Below, piece after piece: positions 1-7,772 of a stretch of DNA of 64,000 bases. How positions within the stretch are numbered: the stretch's first letter is position 1; the number at the start of each line of letters is the position of its first letter. The stretch is from Anaeromassilibacillus sp. An250 (GTDB lineage: Bacteria; Bacillota; Clostridia; Oscillospirales; Acutalibacteraceae). A program made the translations under genes and the position numbers. The DNA is taken from NCBI RefSeq assembly GCF_002159845.1, contig NZ_NFJK01000005.1:124001-188000 (forward strand), in the 5' to 3' direction. Under the pieces are notes generated by a model. The model was not told where the DNA came from and did no database searches. It saw only the letters and a program-made list of their open reading frames with translations.

Positions 1-1
1 G

Positions 2-478
2 CGCAGTGCCGACAACCCATGGCCCGAGTATCCTAAAACTTGCAAGACCGATTACGGCCAGCAGGAGGCGATCGCTGTATTTGGAAAGGACCCCCGGCGG
101 TACTGTACCACGGTCAACCGTGTGATCACCAACGAAGAGGGAAATGTGACGGCCATCGAAATCGTCCGCCTGGCCTTTGATGAAAACCGCAAATACAGCC
201 CAGTCCCTGGCAGTGAAGAGGTCATCGACTGCGACTTGCTCATCATCGCCGCAGGGTTTACCGGATGCAAGACATATATCGCCGACGCTTTCCAATTGGA
301 GCTTTCTCCCCGGAATACGGTCAAGACGGAGGCGGGGAAATATGCGTCCAATGTCCCCGGCGTGTTTGCTGCCGGAGACATGCACCGTGGGCAATCCCTG
401 GTTGTCTGGGCCATTGCAGAGGGCAGGGAATGTGCCAAAGAGGTAGACGCTTATTTGGAAGGATACTCCAATATGTAA
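2..478 (+). CDS. gltD: Glutamate synthase small subunit (GltD), C-terminal part
   Basis: The reading frame is open from base 2 and ends at TAA 476-478, so this is the last ~158 residues of a gene entering from the left. The opening stretch NPWPEYPKTCKTDYGQQEA and the later FAAGDMHRGQSLVVWAIAEGR are characteristic of the FAD/NAD(P)-binding small subunit of glutamate synthase. The GD of AAGD is part of the second dinucleotide/FAD-binding signature. In the family it passes NADPH electrons to the large subunit, which makes glutamate from glutamine and 2-oxoglutarate. The large subunit would lie to the left, outside the window. Related oxidoreductases (NfnB-like) share this fold, but the NPWPEYP motif favours GltD. 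Confidence 0.88.
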   Translation, partial: RSADNPWPEYPKTCKTDYGQQEAIAVFGKDPRRYCTTVNRVITNEEGNVTAIEIVRLAFDENRKYSPVPGSEEVIDCDLLIIAAGFTGCKTYIADAFQLELSPRNTVKTEAGKYASNVPGVFAAGDMHRGQSLVVWAIAEGRECAKEVDAYLEGYSNM

Positions 479-832
479 GAGACTCATCGCAAAGGTTACA
501 CACATGGCGCCGTCCAAGGAATGAAGAGAGATTCTATTGGATGGACCAGTAAACATAAAAATAGATGCGCTGCATCTGGAAAGCGAAGTGGTTCTGGAAT
601 TTTCCATTGCCACTTCGCTTCTGCGTTTCTGTGCCAATTGACTAATGGGACTGGAACGGGAACGGTACGATACGAAACGGAACAAAAATGGCTCTTTTTC
701 TGAATCGATTCCTATGTTATAATAATAGCCTTACAACACAAATGGAAATTTCTGATTTTCCCACAACTATCCTCAGAAACTATGTTGGGGCTTTTTGTAG
801 GAATGTGATCGTTTGAAAGGAAAAAGAAATCT
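479..832. other. Intergenic region gltD-tgt with inverted repeat and -10-like box
   Basis: No convincing gene. An inverted repeat (AGCGAAGTGG at 582-591, CCACTTCGCT at 610-619, 18-nt loop) may be the weak terminator of gltD. It has no long T run. A TATAAT box at 718-723 is the likely -10 for tgt, but its -35 is poor. Confidence 0.4.
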
Positions 833-1963
833 ATGTACCGATTAATCAAACAGGTGGGCAAAGCCCGCCGCGGGGAATTTGTTACACCGCATGGGATCAT
901 CCAAATGCCTGCCTTTATGAATGTGGCGACCGCCGGTGCGATCAAAGGGGCGGTGTCCGCACTCGATTTAAAAGAGTTGAAATGCCAGGTACAGCTTTGC
1001 AATACCTATCATTTGCATCTGCGCCCTGGCGATGAGACGGTGAAAAAGCTCGGCGGCCTGCACACATTTACCCGCTGGCAGGGGCCAATTTTGACGGACA
1101 GCGGCGGTTTCCAGGTGTTTTCATTGGCAAAGCTGCGCAATATTAAGGAAGAGGGCGTAACCTTTGCCTCCCACATCGACGGGCACCGGATCTTCATGGG
1201 GCCGGAGGAAAGCATGCGGATTCAATCCAACCTGGGTTCTACCATCGCCATGGCCTTTGACGAGTGCATGGAAAACCCGGCGGAATACAACTATGCCCGC
1301 GCTTCCTGTCAACGGACCGTTCGTTGGCTATACCGCTGCAAGGAAGAACACGACCGGCTCAATGCCCTGCCAGATACGGTCAACCCCAAGCAGATGCTCT
1401 GGGGGATCAACCAGGGCAGCACATACGAAGACCTGCGCATAGAAAACATGCGCGAGATCCGGAAGCTGGACCTGGACGGATATGCCATCGGCGGATTGGC
1501 GGTGGGAGAACCGGCGGAGGAGATGTACCGTATCATAGAGGCTGTCGAACCGGAGATGCCAGCGGATAAGCCCCGCTACTTGATGGGTGTGGGGACGCCG
1601 GTCAACATTCTGGAGGCGGTCAAGCGCGGTGTGGATATCTTTGACTGCGTGATGCCAAGCCGCAACGCACGCCACGGCCATGCCTTTACTTGGGAGGGAT
1701 GCCGCAACCTGATGAACGCCAAATACGAGCTGGACACGCTTCCGCTGGACCCGACGTGCGACTGCCCGGCCTGCCGCAACTTCTCCCGTGCTTATATCCA
1801 TCACCTCTTTAAGAGCGGGGAAATGTTGGCGATGCGCCTTTGTGTGATGCACAATATTTATTTTTACAACACGCTCTTAGAGCGTATCCGTGCAGCGCTC
1901 GACAACGATCAATTTGATGCGTTTTACGAGGAAAACGTTGCAAAGCTCGGAAAACGGATTTAA
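833..1963 (+). CDS. tgt: tRNA-guanine transglycosylase
   Basis: 376 aa, normal length for bacterial Tgt. It exchanges guanine-34 for preQ1 in tRNAs with GUN anticodons during queuosine synthesis. Visible motifs are the substrate-binding DSGGFQVFS (about residue 88), the loop FDCVMPSRNARHG with the catalytic Asp (about 262-274), and the zinc site CDCPAC followed by a downstream His (about 307-333). The start at 833 is supported by GAAAGGA about 10 nt upstream. It is followed by yajC, a common order in Clostridia; no queuosine synthesis genes are visible here. Confidence 0.96.
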   Translation: MYRLIKQVGKARRGEFVTPHGIIQMPAFMNVATAGAIKGAVSALDLKELKCQVQLCNTYHLHLRPGDETVKKLGGLHTFTRWQGPILTDSGGFQVFSLAKLRNIKEEGVTFASHIDGHRIFMGPEESMRIQSNLGSTIAMAFDECMENPAEYNYARASCQRTVRWLYRCKEEHDRLNALPDTVNPKQMLWGINQGSTYEDLRIENMREIRKLDLDGYAIGGLAVGEPAEEMYRIIEAVEPEMPADKPRYLMGVGTPVNILEAVKRGVDIFDCVMPSRNARHGHAFTWEGCRNLMNAKYELDTLPLDPTCDCPACRNFSRAYIHHLFKSGEMLAMRLCVMHNIYFYNTLLERIRAALDNDQFDAFYEENVAKLGKRI

Positions 1964-1997
1964 AACGGAAATTCCTTTGGGAAAGCGATTAAAACGC

Positions 1998-2026
1998 TTG
2001 CATGCCTTCCCATTTATTGCTATAAT
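1998..2026 (+). promoter_or_regulatory. Sigma-A promoter for yajC
   Basis: TTGCAT (1998-2003), 17-nt spacer, perfect TATAAT (2021-2026). It lies just downstream of the tgt stop, so yajC has its own start of transcription. Confidence 0.65.
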
Positions 2027-2114
2027 GAGTAGCACGAGTGCCCGCCAAAACCGTTCGAATGCACGATGGTTGTGAGTGGATGGGCTTATCATTATGGAGG
2101 TGCAGTATCGTATA

Positions 2115-2495
2115 ATGGAAAACTTTATGGTTCTAGCAAACACCACAGAGGCAAGTTCTGGCGGCAGCATGTGGACAATCCTGATCTTCTATGCAGTCAT
2201 CATTGTGGGCTTTTATCTGCTGCTGATCCGCCCTTCTTCCAAGAAGAAAAAGAAGGAAGAAGCCATGCGCAAAAACGCGCAGATCGGCGATGAAATTACG
2301 ACCATCGGTGGAATTGTGGGACGCATCATCAGCATTAAGGAAGACACGGATACCGTTATCATCGAGACGGGCACGGACCGTGCAAAGCTGCGTGTGAAGC
2401 GTTGGGCGATCGGCAGCGTGGATACGGAGCATGAAGAGCCCGCAGAGAAGGAAGAAAAGAAAGAAAAAACTGGAAAGTTCAAGTTTAAGAAATAA
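2115..2495 (+). CDS. yajC: Preprotein translocase subunit YajC
   Basis: About 126 aa with a single N-terminal membrane helix (MWTILIFYAVIIVGFYLLLIR) followed by a Lys-rich cytoplasmic stretch and the conserved GDEITTIGGIVGRI region. This is the YajC signature; YajC is the accessory subunit of SecDF-YajC. The C-terminus is highly charged (EEPAEKEEKKEK). ATG 2115 is chosen because a GGAGGT lies upstream at 2096-2101, although the spacing is long. In-frame ATGs at 2076 and 2094 cannot be excluded. It has a strong promoter of its own and is followed by a small membrane protein gene. Confidence 0.92.
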   Translation: MENFMVLANTTEASSGGSMWTILIFYAVIIVGFYLLLIRPSSKKKKKEEAMRKNAQIGDEITTIGGIVGRIISIKEDTDTVIIETGTDRAKLRVKRWAIGSVDTEHEEPAEKEEKKEKTGKFKFKK

Positions 2496-2563
2496 GCACG
2501 GTGGACGAATACCGAACGCGTCCCCCGCATATCTATCAAGCAGATAGTGGAGGAGGGCGTGTG

Positions 2564-2974
2564 ATGAAAATGACCAGATCCAATAAAAACAGCACCGTAT
2601 TGGGAGCGGTACGCGCGGTCGTGATCGGGGCGGTATGTGGAGCGGTTTTATGTGCGGGACTTTTGGCTCTCTTTGCTTTTGGCTTTGTAAAGGCAAGCTA
2701 TATCCCGCAATTTGCGATCAACCCCATCATTATTGCGGTTTCCGCTTTCAGCGCTTTTGCAGCGGGATTCTTTGCGGCGAAGGTTTCCAAAAAGAACGGC
2801 CTGCTGTTTGGGGCAATCTCTGGGCTTTTATTATTTGTCCTGTTTTTGCTTGCGGGTGTGATCGTCTTTCATGGGGCACCCGTGCTGACGACCCTCACGC
2901 GCTTAGCGGTGATGGTTTTAGCGGGTGCGATTGGCGGGTTGCTTTCTGTGAGTAAAAAGAGCAAAATAAAATAG
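2564..2974 (+). CDS. TIGR04086 family membrane protein
   Basis: 136 aa with four hydrophobic segments: AVVIGAVCGAVLCAGLLALF, a second around IAVSAFSAFAAGFFAAK, a third LLFGAISGLLLFVLFLLAG and a fourth VMVLAGAIGGLLSV. A basic tail KKSKIK follows. Architecture and position immediately upstream of scfA match the TIGR04086 membrane family of Clostridia and relatives, whose function is unknown. A GGAGG precedes the start; GTG 2561 is an equally possible start one codon earlier. It is co-oriented with yajC and could be co-transcribed. Confidence 0.85.
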   Translation: MKMTRSNKNSTVLGAVRAVVIGAVCGAVLCAGLLALFAFGFVKASYIPQFAINPIIIAVSAFSAFAAGFFAAKVSKKNGLLFGAISGLLLFVLFLLAGVIVFHGAPVLTTLTRLAVMVLAGAIGGLLSVSKKSKIK

Positions 2975-2997
2975 CCCTTTTCTTATCGAGTAGATTG

Positions 2998-3006
2998 TGC
3001 TATAAT
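2998..3006 (+). promoter_or_regulatory. Extended -10 promoter for scfA
   Basis: TGCTATAAT, an extended -10 (TGn-TATAAT), about 40 nt upstream of the scfA start. The -35 region is poor. It would let the precursor peptide be transcribed separately from upstream genes. Confidence 0.5.
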
Positions 3007-3046
3007 GAACAAAGAATATTCAAGACTTAGAAATGGGGGTTTTATC

Positions 3047-3193
3047 ATGGAGCAGATCAAAACGTTGAATAAGGCCAATCTGAAGGAAAGCGCTGTGAAA
3101 GGCGGCTGCGGCGAATGCCAGGCGTCCTGCCAGTCCGCATGCAAGACTTCCTGCACGGTTGCCAACCAGAAGTGCGAAAACGCCAATCGCTAA
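3047..3193 (+). CDS. scfA: SCIFF ranthipeptide precursor
   Basis: 48 aa. Six cysteines at 21, 24, 28, 32, 36 and 43 in a short C-terminal region (GGCGECQASCQSACKTSC) define the 'six cysteines in forty-five residues' family. These are ribosomally made peptides found across Clostridia that the neighbouring radical SAM enzyme modifies with a thioether between a Cys and a Thr. Cys32 and Thr37 are the positional candidates here. The start at 3047 is chosen because GGGGG lies 8 nt upstream; the longer frame from 3005 lacks a Shine-Dalgarno site. A hairpin separates it from scfB. The biological role of SCIFF peptides is not settled. Confidence 0.95.
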   Translation: MEQIKTLNKANLKESAVKGGCGECQASCQSACKTSCTVANQKCENANR

Positions 3194-3260
3194 GGTTTCA
3201 TATTGCGAAGGGCACGTTTTTTGTAGCGGGTCCGGCTCGCACATAGACCAAGAGACCAAA

Positions 3261-3284
3261 GGGACAGGAAACCTGTCCCTTAAA
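3261..3284 (+). terminator. Attenuator-like hairpin between scfA and scfB
   Basis: GGGACAGG (3261-3268), AAA loop, CCTGTCCC (3272-3279), followed by TTAAATTTT. An 8-bp stem with an AT-rich tail suggests partial termination. Precursor peptide mRNA would then exceed maturase mRNA. Confidence 0.6.
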
Positions 3285-3308
3285 TTTTGTGCAAATGGGG
3301 AAAAGTAC

Positions 3309-4676
3309 ATGATACATAAATATCGTTTGAACGGCTACCGCATTGTGATGGACACGAACAGCGGCGCTGTACATCTCTTTGAAGAAGCACCTTTTTTGAT
3401 GTTGGACTACCTGGAAAAGGAAGATTGTGTCCCGGAATTGCCGCCGCAGGATATGATGGAGGCGCTCCGCGGGCAGTTCGATGAAGAAACCCTCACCCAG
3501 GCTTATGCCGAATTGCGGGAATTGTATACTTCAGGCCAGCTCTTCTCAGCGGACGAGTACGAAAAGTTTGCCACAATGATGACGAATGCTCCCATCAAAT
3601 CCATGTGCCTGAACATTGCGCACGATTGTAATCTGCGCTGCGAATATTGCTTTGCAGCAAAGGGGGACTTTGGCCGCGGCAGAATGTTGATGCCTCTGGA
3701 AGTTGCGAAAAAAGCTATCGACTTTTTGATTGAAAAGTCCGGGCCGCGCCACAATCTGGAAGTGGATTTCTTCGGCGGAGAACCGTTGATGAACTTTGAC
3801 GTGGTGAAAGAAACAGTTGCCTATGCGCGTAGCATTGAGAAGGCGCACAACAAAAATTTCCGCTTTACAATCACCACCAACGGCCTTTTGCTGACGGACG
3901 ATAAGATCGACTTTATCAACCGTGAGATGTCGAATGTGGTCCTTTCCATCGACGGGCGGAAAGAGGTCAACGACCGCCTGCGTGTACGTACAAACGGAAG
4001 CGGCAGCTATGACACCATTGTGCCGCGCTTCCAGAAGTTGGTGGCTACCCGCGGGAAGGACAAGGATTACTATGCACGTGGCACCTTTACGAAGTATAAT
4101 TTGGACTTTACCGAGGACGTCCTGCATTTGGTGGATCTCGGCTTTGACCAGGTTTCCGTGGAGCCCGTGGTATCCGACCCAAAACTCAGTTATTCCATCC
4201 AGGAGGAAGACCTTCCCCGTGTGTTTGAGGAATATGAGCGACTGGCAAACACCATCATTGCCAGAAAGAAAGAGGGGAGAGGGTTTAACTTCTTCCACTT
4301 TATGCTCGACTTAAACCAGGGCCCCTGCGCAATCAAACGGCTTCGCGGGTGTAGCTGCGGCAATGAGTATGTTGCTGTGACGCCGGAAGGGGATATCTTC
4401 CCATGCCATCAGTTTGTCGGTGAGGATGAATGGAAGATGGGCAATGTGCTGGATGGCAGCTACGACATGGAACGGAAAAACATGTTTGCGCTTGCCAATG
4501 TGTATAGCAAGGAGCAGTGCAAGAATTGCTGGGCGAAGTTCTATTGCAGCGGCGGATGCAACGCCAATAACTGGCAATACGAGGGCGATATCCACAAGCC
4601 CCATTCGATCGCCTGTGCGTTAGAGCAAAAGCGTCTGGAATGTGCTGTAATGATTCAAGCGGCCCTGGCAGAATAA
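3309..4676 (+). CDS. scfB: SCIFF thioether maturase, radical SAM/SPASM
   Basis: 455 aa. An N-terminal peptide-binding region (about 1-95) is followed by the radical SAM core, with the [4Fe-4S]-SAM motif CNLRCEYC (Cys107, 111, 114). A C-terminal SPASM-type cysteine region follows: CSCGNEY, FPCHQF, CKNCWAKFYCSGGC. In this family the enzyme reductively cleaves SAM and inserts a thioether into ScfA. Start 3309 has GGGGAAAA upstream; the longer frame from 3159 overlaps the scfA end and the hairpin and is unlikely. A terminator follows at 4698. Confidence 0.95.
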   Translation: MIHKYRLNGYRIVMDTNSGAVHLFEEAPFLMLDYLEKEDCVPELPPQDMMEALRGQFDEETLTQAYAELRELYTSGQLFSADEYEKFATMMTNAPIKSMCLNIAHDCNLRCEYCFAAKGDFGRGRMLMPLEVAKKAIDFLIEKSGPRHNLEVDFFGGEPLMNFDVVKETVAYARSIEKAHNKNFRFTITTNGLLLTDDKIDFINREMSNVVLSIDGRKEVNDRLRVRTNGSGSYDTIVPRFQKLVATRGKDKDYYARGTFTKYNLDFTEDVLHLVDLGFDQVSVEPVVSDPKLSYSIQEEDLPRVFEEYERLANTIIARKKEGRGFNFFHFMLDLNQGPCAIKRLRGCSCGNEYVAVTPEGDIFPCHQFVGEDEWKMGNVLDGSYDMERKNMFALANVYSKEQCKNCWAKFYCSGGCNANNWQYEGDIHKPHSIACALEQKRLECAVMIQAALAE

Positions 4677-4697
4677 GGCCCAATAAGAGGTGTTTTA

Positions 4698-4735
4698 TAC
4701 ACGCGGATGCGGAATATACACCCGCGTGTATTTTT
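4698..4735 (+). terminator. Terminator of scfB
   Basis: Stem TACACGCGG (4698-4706) / CCGCGTGTA (4722-4730) followed by TTTTTA. Confidence 0.8.
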
Positions 4736-4747
4736 ATGCACTTTTAA

Positions 4748-4790
4748 TTTACATAACGTTGTTTACATAATCTTAAATTGGTTTACATAA
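4748..4790. repeat. Three direct repeats TTTACATAA upstream of spoIIM
   Basis: Exact copies at 4748-4756, 4762-4770 and 4782-4790 in the 316-bp scfB-spoIIM gap. They may be a regulator-binding array. The rest of the gap (4791-4992) is AT-rich, with only weak promoter-like boxes (TTGAAA 4862, TAGATA 4885) and a small hairpin near 4912-4932. Confidence 0.6.
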
Positions 4791-4992
4791 TTGATATCTG
4801 CATAGAGTAACAATTCTGCATGAAAATGCAAGAAATATTCTTTGGGATATTGCACTACATTTTGAAATGTATTATAGTATATACTAGATAAATTGATAAG
4901 AGCGAGATGTTTTTCAGAAGCAGGGCTGAAAAATCATATTTGTCCCCAGCCGCGCATACCTTTAAAGTGAGCAACCTTTGGGGAGGCGGTAC

Positions 4993-5631
4993 ATGATGCA
5001 TATAAAAGGGACAAACGTTTTTCAGCTCGATCGATGGAAGGGGCGTCTAATTGATAAGGCCAGCCTGATCGAAGCGGTGCGGTCAAACTTGGCGACAGTT
5101 TTGTTGGCCCTGTGCTTTTTGGTCGGGATGGTATCGGGAGCATTGATCACGCGGAATGTAGACGTTTCCATACTGGATAAGGTGGATTTTCTATTCTACA
5201 GCAATTTCCAGGAGAGGGCTTCACAGCCGGTTTTTTCTGTGTTCTCTGCATCTTTTGCATCTTCGTTCTTGTTTGTGTTGGCATGTTTTCTTTGCGGCCT
5301 TTCGCTGTGGGGGGTGTTTGCCGTTCCAGCGATTCTGTTCTTTCGGGGGCTTGGTCTGGGCCTAACTTCCGGATATCTCTATGCCACACATGGTTTTCAC
5401 GGGGTGATTTTTCACTTCCTCGTCATCCTTCCCGGCGCGTTTGTATGTTGCCTAGCTTTATTGCTGGCAGGAAGGGAAAGTATGCGGTTCTCCCGCCGTA
5501 TTACAGGGACCGCCGGTTCTGGGATGAAATTGTATTGTCTCCGCTATGGCGCTGTTTTGGCGATGTGTTTTTTGGCGGCGCTTCTCGACTTGCTGACGAC
5601 GGTCTGCTTTGCGGGGCTTTTTTCGTTTTAA
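4993..5631 (+). CDS. spoIIM: Stage II sporulation protein M family membrane protein
   Basis: About 212 aa. An N-terminal helix (LATVLLALCFLVGMVSGALI) is followed by a soluble segment and then at least four further hydrophobic segments. SpoIIM-type membrane proteins belong with SpoIID and SpoIIP to the peptidoglycan remodelling machinery that drives forespore engulfment. ATG 4993 (or the adjacent 4996) fits GGGGAGG just upstream; TTG 4978 is too far upstream. xerD follows 12 nt later, the same order as in many endospore formers, which supports the call. Confidence 0.85.
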   Translation: MMHIKGTNVFQLDRWKGRLIDKASLIEAVRSNLATVLLALCFLVGMVSGALITRNVDVSILDKVDFLFYSNFQERASQPVFSVFSASFASSFLFVLACFLCGLSLWGVFAVPAILFFRGLGLGLTSGYLYATHGFHGVIFHFLVILPGAFVCCLALLLAGRESMRFSRRITGTAGSGMKLYCLRYGAVLAMCFLAALLDLLTTVCFAGLFSF

Positions 5632-5643
5632 GGGGTAAAGAAC

Positions 5644-6537
5644 ATGAAGGACTTTTGTTTGGATTTCAGCGACTATTTGGTGAATCAAAAAAACGTCTCA
5701 GACAATACGCTGGACTCCTATCTTCGCGATGTGGAGCATTTTCTGGCGTATTTATCGCAACAAGGATTGGATGACCCTGCCTCTGTTGATGAAGCCCAAA
5801 TGGAACGGTATGTTCAAAATTTGATGAGTTTGAAAAAATCCAATGCGACTATTACACGGAACGTCGCTTCCATCCGGTGTTTCTATTATTTTCTCATGCA
5901 GAGCGGTTTTGCAGAAAGCAACCCCGCGCGGAATATCAAATTGGAAAAGGCGCCTAAGAAGCTGCCGCAGATTCTCAGCGGGGAAGAAATTGACTTGCTC
6001 CTCAGCCAGCCTGATCCCACGGAACCAAAAGGGTGCCGCGATAAGGCGATGCTGGAGCTTCTATACGCTACCGGGATACGTTCTTCAGAGCTGGTGGCTC
6101 TTGACGTCAACGACATCAATCTGCGAACGGGAATGCTGTGCTGCCGAAATGGCAAATCAGAGCGGATGATTCCTGTATATGCCACCGCGGTAGCGGCCAT
6201 TTCGGATTACATCCTCCGGGTACGCAATCTCATTGTTTCCCAGGATGGCGGACAAGCCCTATTTACCAATTTGAACGGAAAGCGTTTGACCCGGCAGGGG
6301 TTCTGGAAGATCGTGAAAGGATATGCGGAACAAGCGGGGATCACAAAGGAAATTACCCCGCACACCCTTCGCCATTCCTTCGCCCTTCATCTATTGGAAA
6401 ATGGGGCCGATTTAAAGGACATCCAGGCTATGTTGGGACATGCGGATATTTCTTCTACGCAGGTTTATGTGCACCTATTGAACGACCATTTTAAAGAGGT
6501 GTATAATCAATGCCATCCTCGTGCAAAGCTGGGATAA
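5644..6537 (+). CDS. xerD: Site-specific tyrosine recombinase XerD-like
   Basis: 297 aa, the standard XerC/D length. An N-terminal SAM-like core-binding domain (about 1-90) precedes the catalytic domain. Catalytic residues visible are Arg in ATGIRSSELVAL, HTLRHSF (HxxR), GHADIS and the nucleophile Tyr in STQVYVHL. In cells the family resolves chromosome dimers at dif sites with a partner recombinase. The partner might be the second recombinase at 7773-8804, but this is not demonstrated. It lies 12 nt after spoIIM and ends at a bidirectional terminator. Confidence 0.9.
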   Translation: MKDFCLDFSDYLVNQKNVSDNTLDSYLRDVEHFLAYLSQQGLDDPASVDEAQMERYVQNLMSLKKSNATITRNVASIRCFYYFLMQSGFAESNPARNIKLEKAPKKLPQILSGEEIDLLLSQPDPTEPKGCRDKAMLELLYATGIRSSELVALDVNDINLRTGMLCCRNGKSERMIPVYATAVAAISDYILRVRNLIVSQDGGQALFTNLNGKRLTRQGFWKIVKGYAEQAGITKEITPHTLRHSFALHLLENGADLKDIQAMLGHADISSTQVYVHLLNDHFKEVYNQCHPRAKLG

Positions 6538-6541
6538 CGCA

Positions 6542-6588
6542 AAAGAAAAAATAGCAGCTAGTTTAAAAACTAGCTGCTATTTTTTCTT
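6542..6588. terminator. Bidirectional terminator between xerD and glycosyltransferase
   Basis: Near-perfect palindrome with arms ATAGCAGCTAG (6551-6561) and CTAGCTGCTAT (6570-6580), flanked by A-run and T-run. It can stop transcripts from both convergent genes. The glycosyltransferase stop codon lies inside the palindrome. Confidence 0.9.
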
Positions 6589-7725
6589 TGTCCGGCCAAT
6601 CACATCCGTATAAATCTTGATGTTATCCGGCAGTACACGATCCAACCGGTATCGTTGGATGTGCAGCAAGGCGTTGTGCCGGTAAGAATCCAATTGGTCG
6701 CGCAATTGATATACCGCTTCGAGTTGCTGCTCAAGAGCCTCCTGATCTCCACTGGGAAATAAAAACCCGGTCTTGCCAGGAAGAACCAACTCCCGATGCC
6801 CTTTAATGTCGCTGGCAACCACCGGAAGGCCGCAGGCCATGGACTCCATCACATTAAACGGCAGCCCCTCAATCCGGCTGGATGTTGCGGACACATCGCA
6901 CAGGGGATAAAGTTCTCCCATCCGGTCAACGTACCCCAAAAACTGAACTTGCGTCTCCATATGCAACAATTTGGCAAGTTCTTTGCACTCCTCCTCAAGA
7001 GCTCCTGTTCCAGCCAGGAGCAGCTTCATCTTCGGATGCCGCTTGGAAACGGAAGCAAACGCTCGTAGCAAAAGCGCTTGATTTTTACGGGGAGAAAACT
7101 CCGCCGCATAGACAAAGAGAACGTCTGTATCTGTATATCCCGCTTTCTTACGTGCCGCTTTACGCGCTTCCTCTGAAAGGGGATGGTATCTTTTCAGATC
7201 CAGGCCCATCCCGTCGGTGAAGCAGAGCTGCCCTTTATAGAGATGATGCTGCCGCGCAATCTCCAGATCTTCATGATTCATAACAAGGGTTACATCTGTA
7301 ATCCGCGCACAGAGTTTTTCCGGCAGGAGATAGCGCCATTTTTTCCATCCTTCTTTTTCAGAAAAGAGATACCCGTGGGACGTGCAAAAAACAAGCGGCC
7401 TCTGCCGGGCTGGAATTGTTAGAATCGCTGCTCGTATCACCGCGCTGGCCAAGGTTGTGTGTGTACTAACAACATCAAAGGAATGCTCTTTGAAAAGTTT
7501 CCTTGCTTTCCAGATTGCCTGCAAATTCCGAGGGCTTGTCAAATTTTTTTCAAAAGGCAGCGTGATCACAAAATCCGCAAAGGGAATTTCCTGACTGCTA
7601 CTTGCAACGACCCAGACTTCGTACCCAAGGGAACGAAACGCTTGGAGATAGGGAAGATGGAAGTGCAAAATATGTCCCAAGGTAGATGCACAAAACAAAA
7701 TTTTGGGCTTTCGATTCAATGCCAT
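6577..7725 (-). CDS. Glycosyltransferase family 4 protein
   Basis: 382 aa with the two-Rossmann GT-B layout. The N-terminal acceptor domain includes HLPYLQAFRSLGYEVWVVA and CTSHGYLFSEKEGWKKW. The C-terminal nucleotide-sugar domain includes FVYAAEFSPRKNQALLLRAF, LLLAGTGALEEE and the donor-binding loop SRIEGLPFNVMESMACGLPVV, with an E-x7-E arrangement typical of GT4. It most resembles capsule, teichoic or exopolysaccharide glycosyltransferases. The substrate cannot be told from sequence. The start is supported by AAGAGG 7 nt upstream. It stands alone between a convergent xerD and a second recombinase. Confidence 0.88.
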   Translation of the reverse strand: MALNRKPKILFCASTLGHILHFHLPYLQAFRSLGYEVWVVASSSQEIPFADFVITLPFEKNLTSPRNLQAIWKARKLFKEHSFDVVSTHTTLASAVIRAAILTIPARQRPLVFCTSHGYLFSEKEGWKKWRYLLPEKLCARITDVTLVMNHEDLEIARQHHLYKGQLCFTDGMGLDLKRYHPLSEEARKAARKKAGYTDTDVLFVYAAEFSPRKNQALLLRAFASVSKRHPKMKLLLAGTGALEEECKELAKLLHMETQVQFLGYVDRMGELYPLCDVSATSSRIEGLPFNVMESMACGLPVVASDIKGHRELVLPGKTGFLFPSGDQEALEQQLEAVYQLRDQLDSYRHNALLHIQRYRLDRVLPDNIKIYTDVIGRTKKK

Positions 7726-7772
7726 ATAAGACCTCTTACTATTTATTTTATTATGATTTTATCGTTAAGATT

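Noticed and set aside
582-619. Inverted repeat after gltD as a strong terminator
   Set aside because: The loop is 18 nt and no T run follows; kept only as part of the intergenic description.
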